From contig NZ_CP054691.1 of assembly GCF_013348785.1 (NCBI RefSeq), positions 3,683,034 to 3,747,033 of the forward strand: 64,000 bases of DNA, given 5' to 3'. Under the pieces are notes generated by a model. The model saw nothing but the letters and a program-made list of their open reading frames with translations, searched no databases and was not told the origin of the DNA. Shown piece by piece: positions 26,791-36,627 of this stretch. The stretch is from Gordonia sp. X0973. GTDB taxonomy: Bacteria; Actinomycetota; Actinomycetes; Mycobacteriales; Mycobacteriaceae. Every line of letters begins with the position of its first letter. The first letter of the stretch is position 1. The translations under genes and the position numbers were made by a program.

Positions 26791-27005
26791 TGATCGAGTG
26801 CCGTAGACGGTGGTCGAATGCCGTAGACGCGTTCGTCGAGTGCCGCAAGACGGTGGTCGAGTGCCGGCGAGGCGCTAGACGCGCTGGTCGAGTGCCGTAG
26901 ACGGTGGTCGAGTGCCGACGAGGCGCTAGCCGAGTCGGTGTATCGAGACCGCGCCAGCCGAGAAGGTGTATCGAGACCAAGTGTATCGAGACCAAGCATA
27001 TCGAC
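26791..27005. repeat. Array of TCGAGTGCCG / TATCGAGACC repeats
   Basis: About six partial units of the type TGGTCGAGTGCCGTAGACGG, then a full 48-bp element (26903-26950) close to 17968-18015, then three shortened TGTATCGAGACC tails. It lies between the convergent gene at 26111 and the glyoxalase gene and is entirely non-coding. Confidence 0.85.
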
Positions 27006-27015
27006 GTAGACGCAC

Positions 27016-27399
27016 TCACAAATACGGCGCGGTGATGAACTCCAAGAAGTGGCCGCTCGGGTCGCGGAGATAGACACCGCGACCACCGTGCTCTTCATTG
27101 GTCTCACCAGGCCTGGTCATCTGAGGATCGGCCCAGTACTCCCATTCGCGGCGTCGCAACCGTTCCACCGCTCGATCGAAGAGATCGTCGTCGACGAGGA
27201 GAGCAAAGTGCTGCGGCACGATCTCGTCGACGGGAGGAGTGGCGAATTGGAGCATGGCACCGGTGCCGCCGTCGAGGAGGAGATTCCGAAACGGCCCCCA
27301 CGCAGGTCCCTCGTCAAGCTCGAACAGGTCTCGATAGAAGTCGACCGAGGCATCCCGGTCCGCAGAAACAACAATGAAGTGGTTGAAAGTAACTGTCAC
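27016..27399 (-). CDS. Glyoxalase/bleomycin-resistance/dioxygenase (VOC) family protein
   Basis: A 127-residue single VOC-fold protein: FNHFIVVSADRDASVDFYRD at the start, QHFALLVDDDLFDR in the middle and GVYLRDPSGHFLEFIT with the final metal-ligand pattern. The substrate is unknown. GTG 27399 is chosen because the upstream frame reads through a 22-bp repeat array; the ribosome binding site is weak. It is flanked by repeats on both sides, which suggests a recently rearranged locus. Confidence 0.8.
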   Translation of the reverse strand: MTVTFNHFIVVSADRDASVDFYRDLFELDEGPAWGPFRNLLLDGGTGAMLQFATPPVDEIVPQHFALLVDDDLFDRAVERLRRREWEYWADPQMTRPGETNEEHGGRGVYLRDPSGHFLEFITAPYL

Positions 27400-27472
27400 A
27401 GAAGGACTTTCAGTTCCACGCCTCCATGCCTGACGCAGTCCGTCATCGACACGCGACGCTACCACCAGGATA

Positions 27473-27541
27473 CTGCCCACTCGGCGAGGTTGCGGTGCCC
27501 ACTCGGCGGGGTTGAGGTGCCCACTCGGCGGGGTCGGGTGC
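27473..27541. repeat. 22-bp repeat family, three copies
   Basis: Three copies of GTGCCCACTCGGCGGGGTTG-type units lie directly next to the leuS stop (27542). They are the same family as 14895-15047, in the opposite orientation. Confidence 0.85.
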
Positions 27542-30388
27542 CTACGGGACGACGTTGACCATTCGGCCGGGAACGACGATGACCTTGCGGGGCTCACCGT
27601 CGAGCAGTGCGACGATCTTCTCGTCGGCCAACGCGGCCGTGCGCACGGTTTCCTCGTCGGCGTCGGCGGCGACCGTGATCCGGCTGCGGACCTTGCCCTT
27701 CACCTGGATCGGGATCTCGACCGTGTCGTGCACCAACCACTTCTCGTCGGCCACCGGGAACGGCCCGTGCGCCAGCGACTCGTCGTGGCCCAACCGCTCC
27801 CACAACTCCTCGGCGATATGCGGGGCCAGTGGCGCCAACATCAGCACCAGGGGCTCGACAACGGAGCGCGGGGCGCCGGCCGGGTAGGTCTTGGTCAAGT
27901 GGTTGGTGAGCTCGATCAGCTTGGCCCCGGCGGTGTTGGTCCGCAGGTTCGCCAAGTCGTCGCGCACTCCGTCGATCGCCTTGTGCAGCGCACGCAGGTC
28001 GTCCTCGGTCGGTTCCGCGTCGGATACCCGCACCGATCCCGACTCCTCGTCGACGACGAGTCGCCAGACGCGCTGCAAGAACCGCTGTGCGCCGACGACG
28101 TCCTTCGTGGCCCACGGGCGCGACTGGTCCAGCGGACCCATCGACATCTCGTAGACGCGCAGCGTGTCGGCACCGTAGTCGCGGCAGATGTCATCGGGGG
28201 CGACGGAGTTCTTGAGCGACTTGCCCATCTTCCCGTACTCCTGGAAGACCTCGTCGTCACCCAGATAGAACTTGCCGTCGCGCTCGACGACCTCCTCGGC
28301 TGGCACGTAGACGCCACGCGCATCGGTGTACGCGTAGGCCTGGATCATGCCCTGGTTGAACAGCTTTCGGTACGGCTCGCGACTGGACACGTAGCCCAGG
28401 TCGAACAACACCTTGTGCCAGAACCGCGAATACAGCAGGTGCAGCACCGCATGTTCGACGCCGCCGATGTAGAGGTCCAGCCCGCCCGGGTCGTTCGCGC
28501 CGTGCACGGACGGGCGCGGACCCATCCAGTACTCCTCATTCTCCTTGGCGCACAGGGTTTCCGTATTCGTCGGGTCGATGTAGCGCAACTGGTACCAGGA
28601 CGACCCGGCCCACTGCGGCATGACGTTCACGTCGCGCGTGTAGGTCTGCACCCCGACGCCCAAGTCCAGCTCGACGGTCACCCAGTCGGTCGCCTTGGCC
28701 AGCGGGGGAGAGGGCTCGGAGTCGGCATCGTCGGGATCGAAGGCGACGGGCGCGTAGTCGGCGACCTCCGGCAGTTCGACGGGCAGCATCGACTCCGGCA
28801 GCGGATGGGCGTTGCCGTCGGCGTCGTAGACGATCGGGAAGGGCTCGCCCCAATACCGCTGGCGCGCGAACAGCCAGTCGCGCAGCTTGTACTGGACGGT
28901 GCCGACGCCGGTCCCGTCCGTTTCGAGCTTCTCGACGATGGCGGTCTTCGCGTCATCGACGGCCAGCCCGTCGAGGAAATCGGAGTTCACCAGCGGGCCG
29001 TCGCCGGTCCATGCCTCCTCGGCGACGCCCTGCTCCGACCCGATGACCTCGCGGATCGGCAGCCCGAAGGCCGTGGCGAACTCATAGTCGCGGGTGTCGT
29101 GGGCGGGCACGGCCATGATCGCGCCGGTGCCGTAGCCGATCAGCACGTAGTCGGCGATGAAGACGGGGATCTGCTCGCCGTTCACCGGGTTCGTCGCATA
29201 CGCGCCGGTGAAGACGCCGGTCTTCTCCTTGTTCTCCTGGCGCTCGAGGTCGGACTTCGCCGCGATCGACGCGCGGTAGGCCGCGACAGCCTCTGCCGGC
29301 GACGACGCGCCGCTGGTCCAGCGGGCATCGACGTCGGCGGGCCATGCTTCCGCGACGATCTCGTCGACCAACTCGTGTTCGGGCGCCAAGACCATGTACG
29401 ACGCTCCGAACAGCGTGTCGGGGCGCGTCGTGAACACCTTGATCAGACGGTCGCCCGGGAGGGCGAAGTCCACGTGCGCACCGCGCGACCGGCCGATCCA
29501 GTTGCGCTGCATCGTCTTGACCTTCTCCGGCCAGTCGAGCAGTTCCAGGTCGTCGAGCAGGCGATCGGAGTAGGCGGTGATCCGCATCATCCACTGCCGC
29601 AGGTTCTTGCGGAAGACGGGGAAGTTGCCGCGCTCGCTGCGACCGTCGGCGGTGACCTCCTCGTTGGCCAGCACCGTGCCCAACCCGGGACACCAGTTGA
29701 CCAGCGAGTTGCTGAGGTAGACGAGACGATGATCGTCGACGACCGTGCGCCTCTCCTCGGCCGACAGCTCGGCCCACGACCGCCCGTCGTCGAGAGTCCT
29801 TGCCCCCGAGTCGAATTCGGCGATCAGCTCGGCGATCGGCCTGGCGCGCTGCACGGTCTCGTCGAACCACGCGTTGTAGATCTGCAGGAAGATCCACTGC
29901 GTCCAGCGGTAGAAGTCGACATCGGTGGTGGCGACTCGACGACGCTCGTCATGCCCCAAGCCGAGGCGCCGGATCTGCTGGAGGTACCGCTCGATGTTGG
30001 CCGCGGTGGTCGCGCGCGGATGCGTGCCGGTCTGCACCGCGTACTGCTCGGCGGGCAGTCCGAAGGAGTCGAATCCCATGGTGTGCAGCACGTTTGCACC
30101 GTCCATCCGGGAAAACCGCGCGAAGACGTCGCTGGCGATGAAGCCCAGCGGATGCCCGACGTGCAGACCGGAGCCCGACGGATACGGGAACATGTCCTGG
30201 ACGAACAGCTTCTCGTCGGGGGAGTAGCCGCTGACGTCGCCGGCCAGCGGGCCCACCGGATTCGGCGCATGGAAGACCCCGCGACGATCCCAGTTGTCCT
30301 GCCAGCGCGACTCGATCTCGCCCGCGAGGTGCGCGGTGTACCGGTGCGCGGCGTCGGGTTCGTTCGGCTTGGGGTTCGTTCCAGTCAC
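27542..30388 (-). CDS. leuS: Leucyl-tRNA synthetase
   Basis: Charges tRNA-Leu. The 948 residues are class [18 protein letters not shown] contains the HIGH-type motif and [10 protein letters not shown] is the KMSKS-type loop. The editing domain (about 240-430, with [19 protein letters not shown]) and the C-terminal VKGKVRSRI segment are present. GTG 30388 is preferred over the upstream start at 30418 because TACGCT lies 6 bases before it, a leaderless arrangement. It is the Rv0041 counterpart, divergent from the SdpI-like gene. Confidence 0.97.
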   Translation of the reverse strand: MTGTNPKPNEPDAAHRYTAHLAGEIESRWQDNWDRRGVFHAPNPVGPLAGDVSGYSPDEKLFVQDMFPYPSGSGLHVGHPLGFIASDVFARFSRMDGANVLHTMGFDSFGLPAEQYAVQTGTHPRATTAANIERYLQQIRRLGLGHDERRRVATTDVDFYRWTQWIFLQIYNAWFDETVQRARPIAELIAEFDSGARTLDDGRSWAELSAEERRTVVDDHRLVYLSNSLVNWCPGLGTVLANEEVTADGRSERGNFPVFRKNLRQWMMRITAYSDRLLDDLELLDWPEKVKTMQRNWIGRSRGAHVDFALPGDRLIKVFTTRPDTLFGASYMVLAPEHELVDEIVAEAWPADVDARWTSGASSPAEAVAAYRASIAAKSDLERQENKEKTGVFTGAYATNPVNGEQIPVFIADYVLIGYGTGAIMAVPAHDTRDYEFATAFGLPIREVIGSEQGVAEEAWTGDGPLVNSDFLDGLAVDDAKTAIVEKLETDGTGVGTVQYKLRDWLFARQRYWGEPFPIVYDADGNAHPLPESMLPVELPEVADYAPVAFDPDDADSEPSPPLAKATDWVTVELDLGVGVQTYTRDVNVMPQWAGSSWYQLRYIDPTNTETLCAKENEEYWMGPRPSVHGANDPGGLDLYIGGVEHAVLHLLYSRFWHKVLFDLGYVSSREPYRKLFNQGMIQAYAYTDARGVYVPAEEVVERDGKFYLGDDEVFQEYGKMGKSLKNSVAPDDICRDYGADTLRVYEMSMGPLDQSRPWATKDVVGAQRFLQRVWRLVVDEESGSVRVSDAEPTEDDLRALHKAIDGVRDDLANLRTNTAGAKLIELTNHLTKTYPAGAPRSVVEPLVLMLAPLAPHIAEELWERLGHDESLAHGPFPVADEKWLVHDTVEIPIQVKGKVRSRITVAADADEETVRTAALADEKIVALLDGEPRKVIVVPGRMVNVVP

Positions 30389-30435
30389 TCGACCAGCGTA
30401 AATGGTGACCTGACACACGACGTAGAGTGGTAGCC
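30389..30435. promoter_or_regulatory. Compact divergent leaderless promoters (leuS / SdpI-like)
   Basis: Only 47 bp separate GTG 30388 (minus) and GTG 30436 (plus). On the minus strand TACGCT (30400-30395) precedes leuS by 6 bases. On the plus strand TAGAGT (30423-30428) precedes the SdpI-like start by 7 bases. Both match TANNNT at leaderless spacing. Confidence 0.55.
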
Positions 30436-30960
30436 GTGGCCGATGTTATCGCATACCTCGTGGCGGCGATCGCCGCTGTCTGCGGCGTCGTCTGGATCGG
30501 GCTCGGCATCACCGGGTGGACCGGACTCCTGCGCCGCAACCGCTACTTCGGCATCCGCAGCGAGGAGACCATGCGCAGCGCCGCGGCCTTCAGCGCCGCC
30601 AACCGCGTGGTCGCACCCGGTCTCGTCGCGACCGGGATGTTGGCGCTCGTCGCCGCCGGTCTCGCGTTCTCGCAGCGGGGGATCGCCGGAATCGTTCTCG
30701 GGGTGGTCGGGCTGATCGTCGCCCTCGTGCTCGTCGGCTTGCTGAGCGCGGCCGCCATCCGGTCTGTCGCCGCCCTTCCACCCGACGAGGAACCCGCCGG
30801 GTGCGGCGACGAATGCGGGTGCGGTGGCCACGCCGCCTCCGAAGACGAGCAGGTTTGCGCGACGCATACGGGCGAGGCCGACATCTGCGAATCCGGGACG
30901 GGCGGCTGCGGCTCCTGCGAGATGCGCGACGCCTGCTTCGACGAGCCCACTCGGGCCTGA
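30436..30960 (+). CDS. SdpI-like membrane protein with a cysteine-rich C-terminal tail
   Basis: A 174-residue protein. Three hydrophobic helices (about 3-26, 58-77, 82-107) and the [19 protein letters not shown] motif place it in the SdpI family (immunity/signalling membrane proteins). Residues 120-174 form an unusual acidic tail with eight cysteines (123, 127, 129, 141, 151, 158, 161, 167) and two histidines, suggesting metal or Fe-S binding or disulphides. The start is GTG 30436 (leaderless); GTG 30427 is also in frame. The next gene begins 3 bases after the stop, so the two are co-transcribed. Confidence 0.75.
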   Translation: MADVIAYLVAAIAAVCGVVWIGLGITGWTGLLRRNRYFGIRSEETMRSAAAFSAANRVVAPGLVATGMLALVAAGLAFSQRGIAGIVLGVVGLIVALVLVGLLSAAAIRSVAALPPDEEPAGCGDECGCGGHAASEDEQVCATHTGEADICESGTGGCGSCEMRDACFDEPTRA

Positions 30961-30963
30961 CCC

Positions 30964-31947
30964 GTGCGCGGACTGCTCGCGAAGTCCCCCGTCGACGGCT
31001 TCGTCCTGGCGATCCTCGCCGCCGTGGTCGTCGCGTCGATCTTCCCCGCCCGCGGCGCATTCGCCCACGTCATGGACTGGGTCGTCATCGCCGCGATCGC
31101 GCTGCTGTTCTTTCTCTACGGCGCCCGCATGCACCCGCGCGAGGCACTCGAAGGGCTCACCCACTGGCGCCTGCACCTGACGATTCTCGCGTTCACATTC
31201 CTGGTGTTCCCGATCATCGGCGTCGCGATGAAGCCGATCGTCGAACCCCTCGTCGGACACGACCTCTACCTGGGTCTGCTGTTCACCTGCCTGCTGCCCT
31301 CGACGATCCAATCCTCGATCGCCTTCACCTCGATGGCGCGCGGCAACGTCGCCGGGGCGATCGTCTCCGCGTCGTTGTCCAACCTGCTCGGCGTCGTGCT
31401 GACGCCGCTCCTGGTACTGCTGCTGATGCGCGGCGGCTCAGGGGTCCATATCGACGGCAGCGCGATCGTCAAGATCATGGCCCAGATCCTGCTGCCCTTC
31501 ATCCTCGGCCAACTGGCTCGACCGTGGATCTCCGGTTGGCTCACCCGTCACGCCGCACCGACGAAATTGGTCGACCGCGGTTCGATCGTGCTGGTCGTCT
31601 ACGTGGCCTTCTCCGAAGGCGTTCGCAACGGGATCTGGTCGACGGTCGACGTGTGGAAGGTCGTCGCGGTCCTCGGGGTGTGCACCGTGCTCGTCATCGG
31701 GATGCTGATTCTGACCGGCTGGCTGCCGCCGCACCTGCGCTTCAACCGCGCCGACTCGATCGCCATCCAGTTCTGCGGCACTAAGAAGAGCCTCGCGACC
31801 GGCCTGCCGATGGCGACGGTGCTGTTCGCCGGCGGCCCGGTCGGCATCATCGTCCTGCCGATCATGCTGTTCCACCAGATCCAGCTGATCCTGTGCAGCA
31901 TGCTCGCCACCCACTACGCGAAGCAGACCGAGGCGGCGGAGTCCTAG
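30964..31947 (+). CDS. Bile acid:sodium symporter family (BASS/Rch1-like) transporter
   Basis: A 327-residue membrane protein with about nine or ten helices. The family's crossover motifs are seen in LLPSTIQSSIAFTSMARGN and IQFCGTKKSLATGLPMA. This YfeH/Rch1-like branch is usually a Na+-coupled organic anion carrier or calcium-homeostasis protein; the substrate is not known. GTG 30964 is 3 bases past the SdpI-like stop. A strong terminator follows. Confidence 0.88.
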   Translation: MRGLLAKSPVDGFVLAILAAVVVASIFPARGAFAHVMDWVVIAAIALLFFLYGARMHPREALEGLTHWRLHLTILAFTFLVFPIIGVAMKPIVEPLVGHDLYLGLLFTCLLPSTIQSSIAFTSMARGNVAGAIVSASLSNLLGVVLTPLLVLLLMRGGSGVHIDGSAIVKIMAQILLPFILGQLARPWISGWLTRHAAPTKLVDRGSIVLVVYVAFSEGVRNGIWSTVDVWKVVAVLGVCTVLVIGMLILTGWLPPHLRFNRADSIAIQFCGTKKSLATGLPMATVLFAGGPVGIIVLPIMLFHQIQLILCSMLATHYAKQTEAAES

Positions 31948-31989
31948 CGCTTCTCCAACGCCCGAGAAACGACGGCCCGACAGACGACA

Positions 31990-32032
31990 GTGCCGCCGAT
32001 CACGACCACTGTCTGGTCACGATCGGCGGCAC
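31990..32032. terminator. Bidirectional terminator between convergent genes
   Basis: GTGCCGCCGATC and GATCGGCGGCAC form a 12-bp perfect outer stem, continued by GACCA/TGGTC inside after a small mismatch. It lies between the transporter stop (31947) and the DUF4333 stop (32050) and can serve both. Confidence 0.85.
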
Positions 32033-32049
32033 CGCTGCGATCGGGGTTC

Positions 32050-32385
32050 TTACTTCGCCCAGTCGGGTTCGGCGATGACTCCCGGCACCGTGTTCACGTG
32101 GAAGGCACCCTTGTCGTCGGTCGCCGTCGCGGTGACGATCTGCCACTTCCCGCCGTCGTAGGAGATCGCGCACTGCTGGGTGGCACCGGCCTTGGCGTCC
32201 AAGTCGCCCTTGCACTTGAACTGGTCCAGGGTGACCTGAACCTGGCCCTGCAGCGCCTCCTTACCCTTCGACTCCAGCTGCGACTGGCTGATCGTCTTGC
32301 CCGCCGACGCGCTGACGTGACAGCCGGTCAGGCCGGCGACGACGACAGCCGCCGCGCCGATCCCGCATGCGATTCTGGTCTTCAT
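32050..32385 (-). CDS. DUF4333 lipoprotein
   Basis: A 111-residue lipoprotein. The signal MKTRIACGIGAAAVVVAG ends in lipobox LTGC (Cys at 22), and a small DUF4333 domain follows with a conserved Cys pair (FKCKGDL and TQQCAISYDGG). Function is unknown; such proteins are widespread in the mycobacterial envelope. ATG 32385 has a strong AAAGGGGATCG ribosome binding site, which rules out the in-frame start at 32445. Confidence 0.85.
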   Translation of the reverse strand: MKTRIACGIGAAAVVVAGLTGCHVSASAGKTISQSQLESKGKEALQGQVQVTLDQFKCKGDLDAKAGATQQCAISYDGGKWQIVTATATDDKGAFHVNTVPGVIAEPDWAK

Positions 32386-32450
32386 TTCGATCCCCTTTCG
32401 GATTCGATCAGACGCTAGCACCGGAGTGTGACGGCGATGGTTCAAACGAA

Positions 32451-34478
32451 CTACCCGAACTCCTTCGACACCGGCACGTTGAGGAAGCTCGGCCGGTTGG
32501 GATCGAGCTGGATGTGCTGCGGGCGCAGCTGCGACTCGTTCAGCAGCGGGCGCAGCGGCAAGCCGCGGGGAAGGTTCATCGCGAACACGTCGATCCGCAG
32601 CCGGTGCCCGGGCTTCAACAGTGCCTCGGTCGGCAGCAGCCCGAGATCGATCTCCACCGGCACCCCGGGCTTCACACGCTTCCGGGCGTGCAGCGACATC
32701 GTGTAGAACGGGTCGATCACGTCACCGTTGCGCGCAAAGGTCGACTTGTCCCGGTCGATGGCCCGCAGCGACGCCATGACCTGGCCCGACGAGATGACCG
32801 TCGACTCGCCGTTCGGCGCGACGTCGGTCAGCATCGCCGTCCAGTAGGCATCGGTCGCGTCGGCGATCGCGTTGATGTGCAGGTTGGTGTAGCCGGAGAT
32901 GCTGCGCGTCGTGCGCACCGGTGCCGTCGTGAACGTCAACGCGTTGTGTTCGGCGATGCGGTTGTCCTTGCCGCAGAACCGGAAGATCGCCGTCACACCC
33001 GCGGTCTGCTGGGCGGAGTCCCGCGAACACAGGGTCAGCACCCCGGGTCCGACGGTGAGCCGGCCGTGCGACTGCGGCTTCCCGACGGTGAGCCGGCCGT
33101 CGCGCACCGCATAGGGCGCGGTCCCGCTCGGACGATCCGAGAGGTAGAGCCGCTGACGGGTCATCCCCGGGCGCGGGAAGTCCGGCGCGGTGATCCACTT
33201 GTTGCCCATCTGGTAGAGCGTGGCCGGACCGTACTTGTCGATCCCGTTGTCGATTCCCTTGAGCCAGTGGTCGTACCAGGCCCGCTGCAGCACGTCGAGG
33301 CGCGGGGGAGTGCCCGGCTTACCGTTCCCGGCACCCGGCGTGATGTGGTACGCCTCGCCCATCACCAGTTGCTTCTGGCCCAACGGCAGTGGGATCTTGT
33401 TGAACATCCGCACCTCGCTGTTGGTGAAGAGGTCGAACCACCCGCCGACGATCATCGTCGGCACCTTGATGCGGTCGGCGTGGTCGAGCCAGCCCCGACG
33501 CTCCACCGACCCCGGCACGAGCAGTCGTTTCATATCCGGCGGGATCGACGCCATGTCCGGCGTCAACAACGCCGCCATCAGTTGCGGGAAGAAGGTCAGC
33601 GGGTCGGCGATGCGGTCGGCCAGCCACTTCCAGTCGAAGGTTCCGTTGAACATCGAGCCGACGTTCGGCACCATCTTGGTCCCGTTGACCAGCGCCAGCC
33701 ACATCGGCAGGAAGCCGGCGCCCAGCGCGCCGCCGGGGGCGACGATGTCGCGCACCAGGTCGCCGCCGGGCACGACGGGGAAGATCGCCTTCAGCGCCGC
33801 CGGGTTCTGGTTCGCCGCGTACATCTGGTTGATCGCCGAATACGACATGCCGGTCATGCCGATCTTGCCGTTGGAGAAGCGCTGCTTGGACGCCCAGTCG
33901 ATCACCTCGAGGGTGTCCTTCTGCTCACGCTGCTTGAAGACGTCCCACTTACCCTGCGAGAAGCCGGTGCCGCGCACGTCGACGACGACGTAGCTGTAGC
34001 CGGAGCGGACCATCGCCTCGTCGACGGTGAAGGAGCGGAACGCGCCGCCGGTCGTCGCCTTCAGGATGTCGCCCAGGCCCTCGATCGGCGTGCCGCGCAG
34101 GTTGATCATGTCGATGATCTGCCTGGTGATCGGCTCGAGGATGGGATTCTGCATGGTCGCGGTGGCCAGCGTCGACACGAGTTTCGTGTAGGGCGTCAGA
34201 TTGACGATGGTCGGCGTCTTGACCGGGACGGGCCGATTGGCGGCGTCACCGGGCCGGTAGACGTTCGCCTTGAGGACGGTGCCGTCGCTCATCCGGATGG
34301 GCACATCCCAGTCGATGTGCATCGTGGGATATCTCTGCTGTTTGTCCTTGGTGTGGGCCCATGCCCTCCCGGCGCTGCCCCCGCTCGGCCCGACCGGCGT
34401 CGCCGCCCCGGCCGTCGCGACCGGCGCGAACAAGGCTCCAATCGCGCACACGCTAACTGCCAACAAACGTTTCCTCAT
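32451..34478 (-). CDS. Secreted CocE/NonD family (X-Pro dipeptidyl-peptidase-like) hydrolase
   Basis: A 675-residue serine hydrolase with a Sec signal (cleavage near AGA, residue 26). The alpha/beta hydrolase core has VVVDVRGTGFSQG and the nucleophile elbow GMTGMSYSAINQ. A helical cap follows (about 240-340), then a C-terminal jelly-roll with PGHRLRIDVFAMNLPR. Family members cleave acyl esters or N-terminal dipeptides. A short internal duplication (two GRLTVG units near residue 470) is seen. ATG 34478 has AGGAGCC upstream. Confidence 0.88.
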   Translation of the reverse strand: MRKRLLAVSVCAIGALFAPVATAGAATPVGPSGGSAGRAWAHTKDKQQRYPTMHIDWDVPIRMSDGTVLKANVYRPGDAANRPVPVKTPTIVNLTPYTKLVSTLATATMQNPILEPITRQIIDMINLRGTPIEGLGDILKATTGGAFRSFTVDEAMVRSGYSYVVVDVRGTGFSQGKWDVFKQREQKDTLEVIDWASKQRFSNGKIGMTGMSYSAINQMYAANQNPAALKAIFPVVPGGDLVRDIVAPGGALGAGFLPMWLALVNGTKMVPNVGSMFNGTFDWKWLADRIADPLTFFPQLMAALLTPDMASIPPDMKRLLVPGSVERRGWLDHADRIKVPTMIVGGWFDLFTNSEVRMFNKIPLPLGQKQLVMGEAYHITPGAGNGKPGTPPRLDVLQRAWYDHWLKGIDNGIDKYGPATLYQMGNKWITAPDFPRPGMTRQRLYLSDRPSGTAPYAVRDGRLTVGKPQSHGRLTVGPGVLTLCSRDSAQQTAGVTAIFRFCGKDNRIAEHNALTFTTAPVRTTRSISGYTNLHINAIADATDAYWTAMLTDVAPNGESTVISSGQVMASLRAIDRDKSTFARNGDVIDPFYTMSLHARKRVKPGVPVEIDLGLLPTEALLKPGHRLRIDVFAMNLPRGLPLRPLLNESQLRPQHIQLDPNRPSFLNVPVSKEFG

Positions 34479-34579
34479 GACGAGGCTCCTGTCCCAAACA
34501 CCGTGATCCGAACGTGCTGTGCCCTGACGATCCGGATGGCGGCCAGGGAATGGGTCACACGACCCGCTTACTGTGGGGT

Positions 34580-34609
34580 AGGTTACTCACAGGTAGTTGA
34601 CAGGATCAA
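34580..34609 (-). promoter_or_regulatory. Candidate promoter of the CocE-type hydrolase
   Basis: On the minus strand TTGATC (34609-34604) and TAACCT (34585-34580) are separated by 18 bases and point at the gene starting at 34478, leaving about 95 bases of leader. The match to sigma-A type hexamers is moderate. Confidence 0.35.
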
Positions 34610-34663
34610 GAGCGGGTCGGTAATTGCCCGAAAAGTCCCGTCCGCCCTTGTCGGCGAACAGCA

Positions 34664-35293
34664 CTAGTTCGCGGTCACATCCATCGGGTAGGTCGCGAGC
34701 AACGGCAGCGGCCAGGGCTGGCGGCGGAGCACCGTCGCCCACAGGTCCGTGCCGGCCGGGGCGAGCACGTCGTCGGGCATCGCCGACGCGACGAGCCAAC
34801 TGTCCTCGCCCAACTCGTCGTCGAGCTGACCGGGACCCCATCCGGCATACCCGGCCATGATTCGCACCCCCACCAGCTGCGGCGAGAGCTCGGTCGGATC
34901 GGCGTCCAGGTCGACGAGGACGACGCGCCCGCTGACGGTCATCACCCCGGTGACTCCGCGCAGGTCGGCGCCCCGCTGGGCGACGCCGAGACACAGGGCA
35001 CCGTCGCGTTTGACCGGGCCGCCCACGAACAGCGCCTTCGGGTTCGCGGCCAAGGGTGACCACTGCGGCAGCAGGTTGTGTACGGCCGAATGCGACGGCT
35101 GGTTGATCACCACCCCGATGCTGCCGCCCTCGTCGTGCTCGATGAGATAGACGACGCTGCGCGCGAACGAGGATTCGGTGAGCGAGGGGGAGGCGATCAG
35201 CAACGTCCCGGCCCGGATCGAGGCCGTGCCGAAGCGGCCGTCGGCACCACCGCCGGTCCCGGCCCTCGGCTCCTCGAAATCGTCACCGCCCAC
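34664..35293 (-). CDS. UPF0301/AlgH (YqgE) family protein
   Basis: A 209-residue protein of the AlgH/YqgE family; function is unsettled and no catalytic motif is known. IRAGTLLIASPSL, VVINQPSHSAVHNLLPQW, FVGGPVKRDGALCLG and AGYAGWGPGQLDDELGEDSW are the family blocks, matching Rv0038 as remembered. GTG 35293 gives a length close to that protein; GTG 35314 is an alternative. It is divergent from the MFS gene, as Rv0038 is from Rv0037c. Confidence 0.88.
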   Translation of the reverse strand: MGGDDFEEPRAGTGGGADGRFGTASIRAGTLLIASPSLTESSFARSVVYLIEHDEGGSIGVVINQPSHSAVHNLLPQWSPLAANPKALFVGGPVKRDGALCLGVAQRGADLRGVTGVMTVSGRVVLVDLDADPTELSPQLVGVRIMAGYAGWGPGQLDDELGEDSWLVASAMPDDVLAPAGTDLWATVLRRQPWPLPLLATYPMDVTAN

Positions 35294-35340
35294 GTTTTCA
35301 TCATGACATGGCACACAGGTCCCGTCGGTAGTCTTGAACG

Positions 35341-36627
35341 GTGCTGATCCGGCTCCTCGCGACTCGACTGGCCGGCCAGGCGGCCGACGGGGTGTTCCAG
35401 GCCGCGCTCTTCGCCGCTATCGCCTTCAATCCCGAACATCAAGCCTCGCCGCTGGCGATGGCCGGTGCATTGGTGGTGCTGGTGGGACCGTACTCGCTGG
35501 TCGGTCCGCTGATCGGCGGCCTGCTGGACCGGTGGGATCGCCGCGTCGTCCTGTTGTGGGCCAACGTGATCCGCAGCGTGCTCATCGTCGTCACCGCCGG
35601 CCTGCTGCTCGCCGGCCTGCGCCAATTCGTCGTGCTGGGCGCGGCCCTGGTCGTCATGGGCGCCAGCCGATTCGTCGCGGCCGGCATGTCGGCCGCGCTG
35701 CCGCACGTCACCGATCGGGAATCGCTGATCACCCTCAACGCGGTCTTCACCACGCTGGGCGGAGTCGCGTTGATGGGCGGCGTGGGAATCGCGGCGGGCG
35801 CACGGATGGTCCTCGGCGCGGGAACGACGGGCGCCGCCTGGGTGATGCTGGTCGCGGTCGCGCTCGGCCTCCTGGCCGCGCTTCTCGCACTGACCTTCTC
35901 GGCCGGGGCCCTGGGTCCCGACCTCGTCGACGATCCGCCGACGACGGCTTCGGGCAGCGCGGGCCACGTGGGCCACGGCGTGCAGCGCGGGGTCGAGGCC
36001 ATCATCGGCGCACCGTCGGTGGCCCTCGTCCTCGGGGCCATCGGCGCGCATCGGGCGGTCTTCGGCATCAACACGCTGGTCCTGCTGGTGCTGGCGAACT
36101 CGACGGGCGAGTCAGCCGGGCTGCGCCGCTTCCTGCTGCTCGTCGGCGCCACCGCCCTGGGGGCCCTCCTCGCCGCGTTCACCACGCCGGTCGCGGTACA
36201 CCACCTGGGCCGGACGTGGACGCTGGCCGGATCGCTGGCCGTCGGAATCGGCGCGCAGACGGTGCTGCTGACCTTCAACCTGAACATTCTCGTCGTCGCG
36301 GTCACGATCATCGGCTGGGTGGGGCAGACGGTGAAACTGTGCGGCGACCTGGCCATGCAACTCGACATCGCCGACGACACCCGCGGCGAGGTGTTCGCGA
36401 TCCAGGACGCGGTATTCAACCTGACCTTCATCGCGGCCGCACTCGCCGCCGCGCTGCTCGTCCCCGCCACCGGCCATGCCGCCGTGTTGATCATCGTCGG
36501 CGCACTTATCTACACCTCGGCGCTGGCCGAAGTGGTGCGCCGCCGCCTCGTCGACCAAGTGGCCCCGATCGACGAGCGCCGCCGGGAGCCCGCCGACCCG
36601 AATCGGGTGCGGACCTCCGATCAGTAG
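35341..36627 (+). CDS. Major facilitator superfamily protein (Rv0037c-like)
   Basis: A 428-residue protein with about 12 hydrophobic segments. The MFS motif between helices 2 and 3 is seen as GGLLDRWDRRVVLL. The substrate is unknown. GTG 35341 comes 6 bases after TAGTCT, compatible with a leaderless transcript. The 3' end overlaps the stop of the convergent PLP-enzyme gene by seven bases (36621-36627). Confidence 0.88.
   Translation: MLIRLLATRLAGQAADGVFQAALFAAIAFNPEHQASPLAMAGALVVLVGPYSLVGPLIGGLLDRWDRRVVLLWANVIRSVLIVVTAGLLLAGLRQFVVLGAALVVMGASRFVAAGMSAALPHVTDRESLITLNAVFTTLGGVALMGGVGIAAGARMVLGAGTTGAAWVMLVAVALGLLAALLALTFSAGALGPDLVDDPPTTASGSAGHVGHGVQRGVEAIIGAPSVALVLGAIGAHRAVFGINTLVLLVLANSTGESAGLRRFLLLVGATALGALLAAFTTPVAVHHLGRTWTLAGSLAVGIGAQTVLLTFNLNILVVAVTIIGWVGQTVKLCGDLAMQLDIADDTRGEVFAIQDAVFNLTFIAAALAAALLVPATGHAAVLIIVGALIYTSALAEVVRRRLVDQVAPIDERRREPADPNRVRTSDQ

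Noticed and set aside
27512..30433. 973-codon plus-strand frame antisense to leuS
   Set aside because: High-GC shadow frame; the minus strand encodes a complete leucyl-tRNA synthetase with its signature motifs. The same holds for long antisense frames over pckG, the CocE-type hydrolase and parB.
36621..36627. Frameshift or fusion between the MFS gene and the PLP-enzyme gene
   Set aside because: The genes are convergent and overlap by seven bases at their stops; both proteins are full length.
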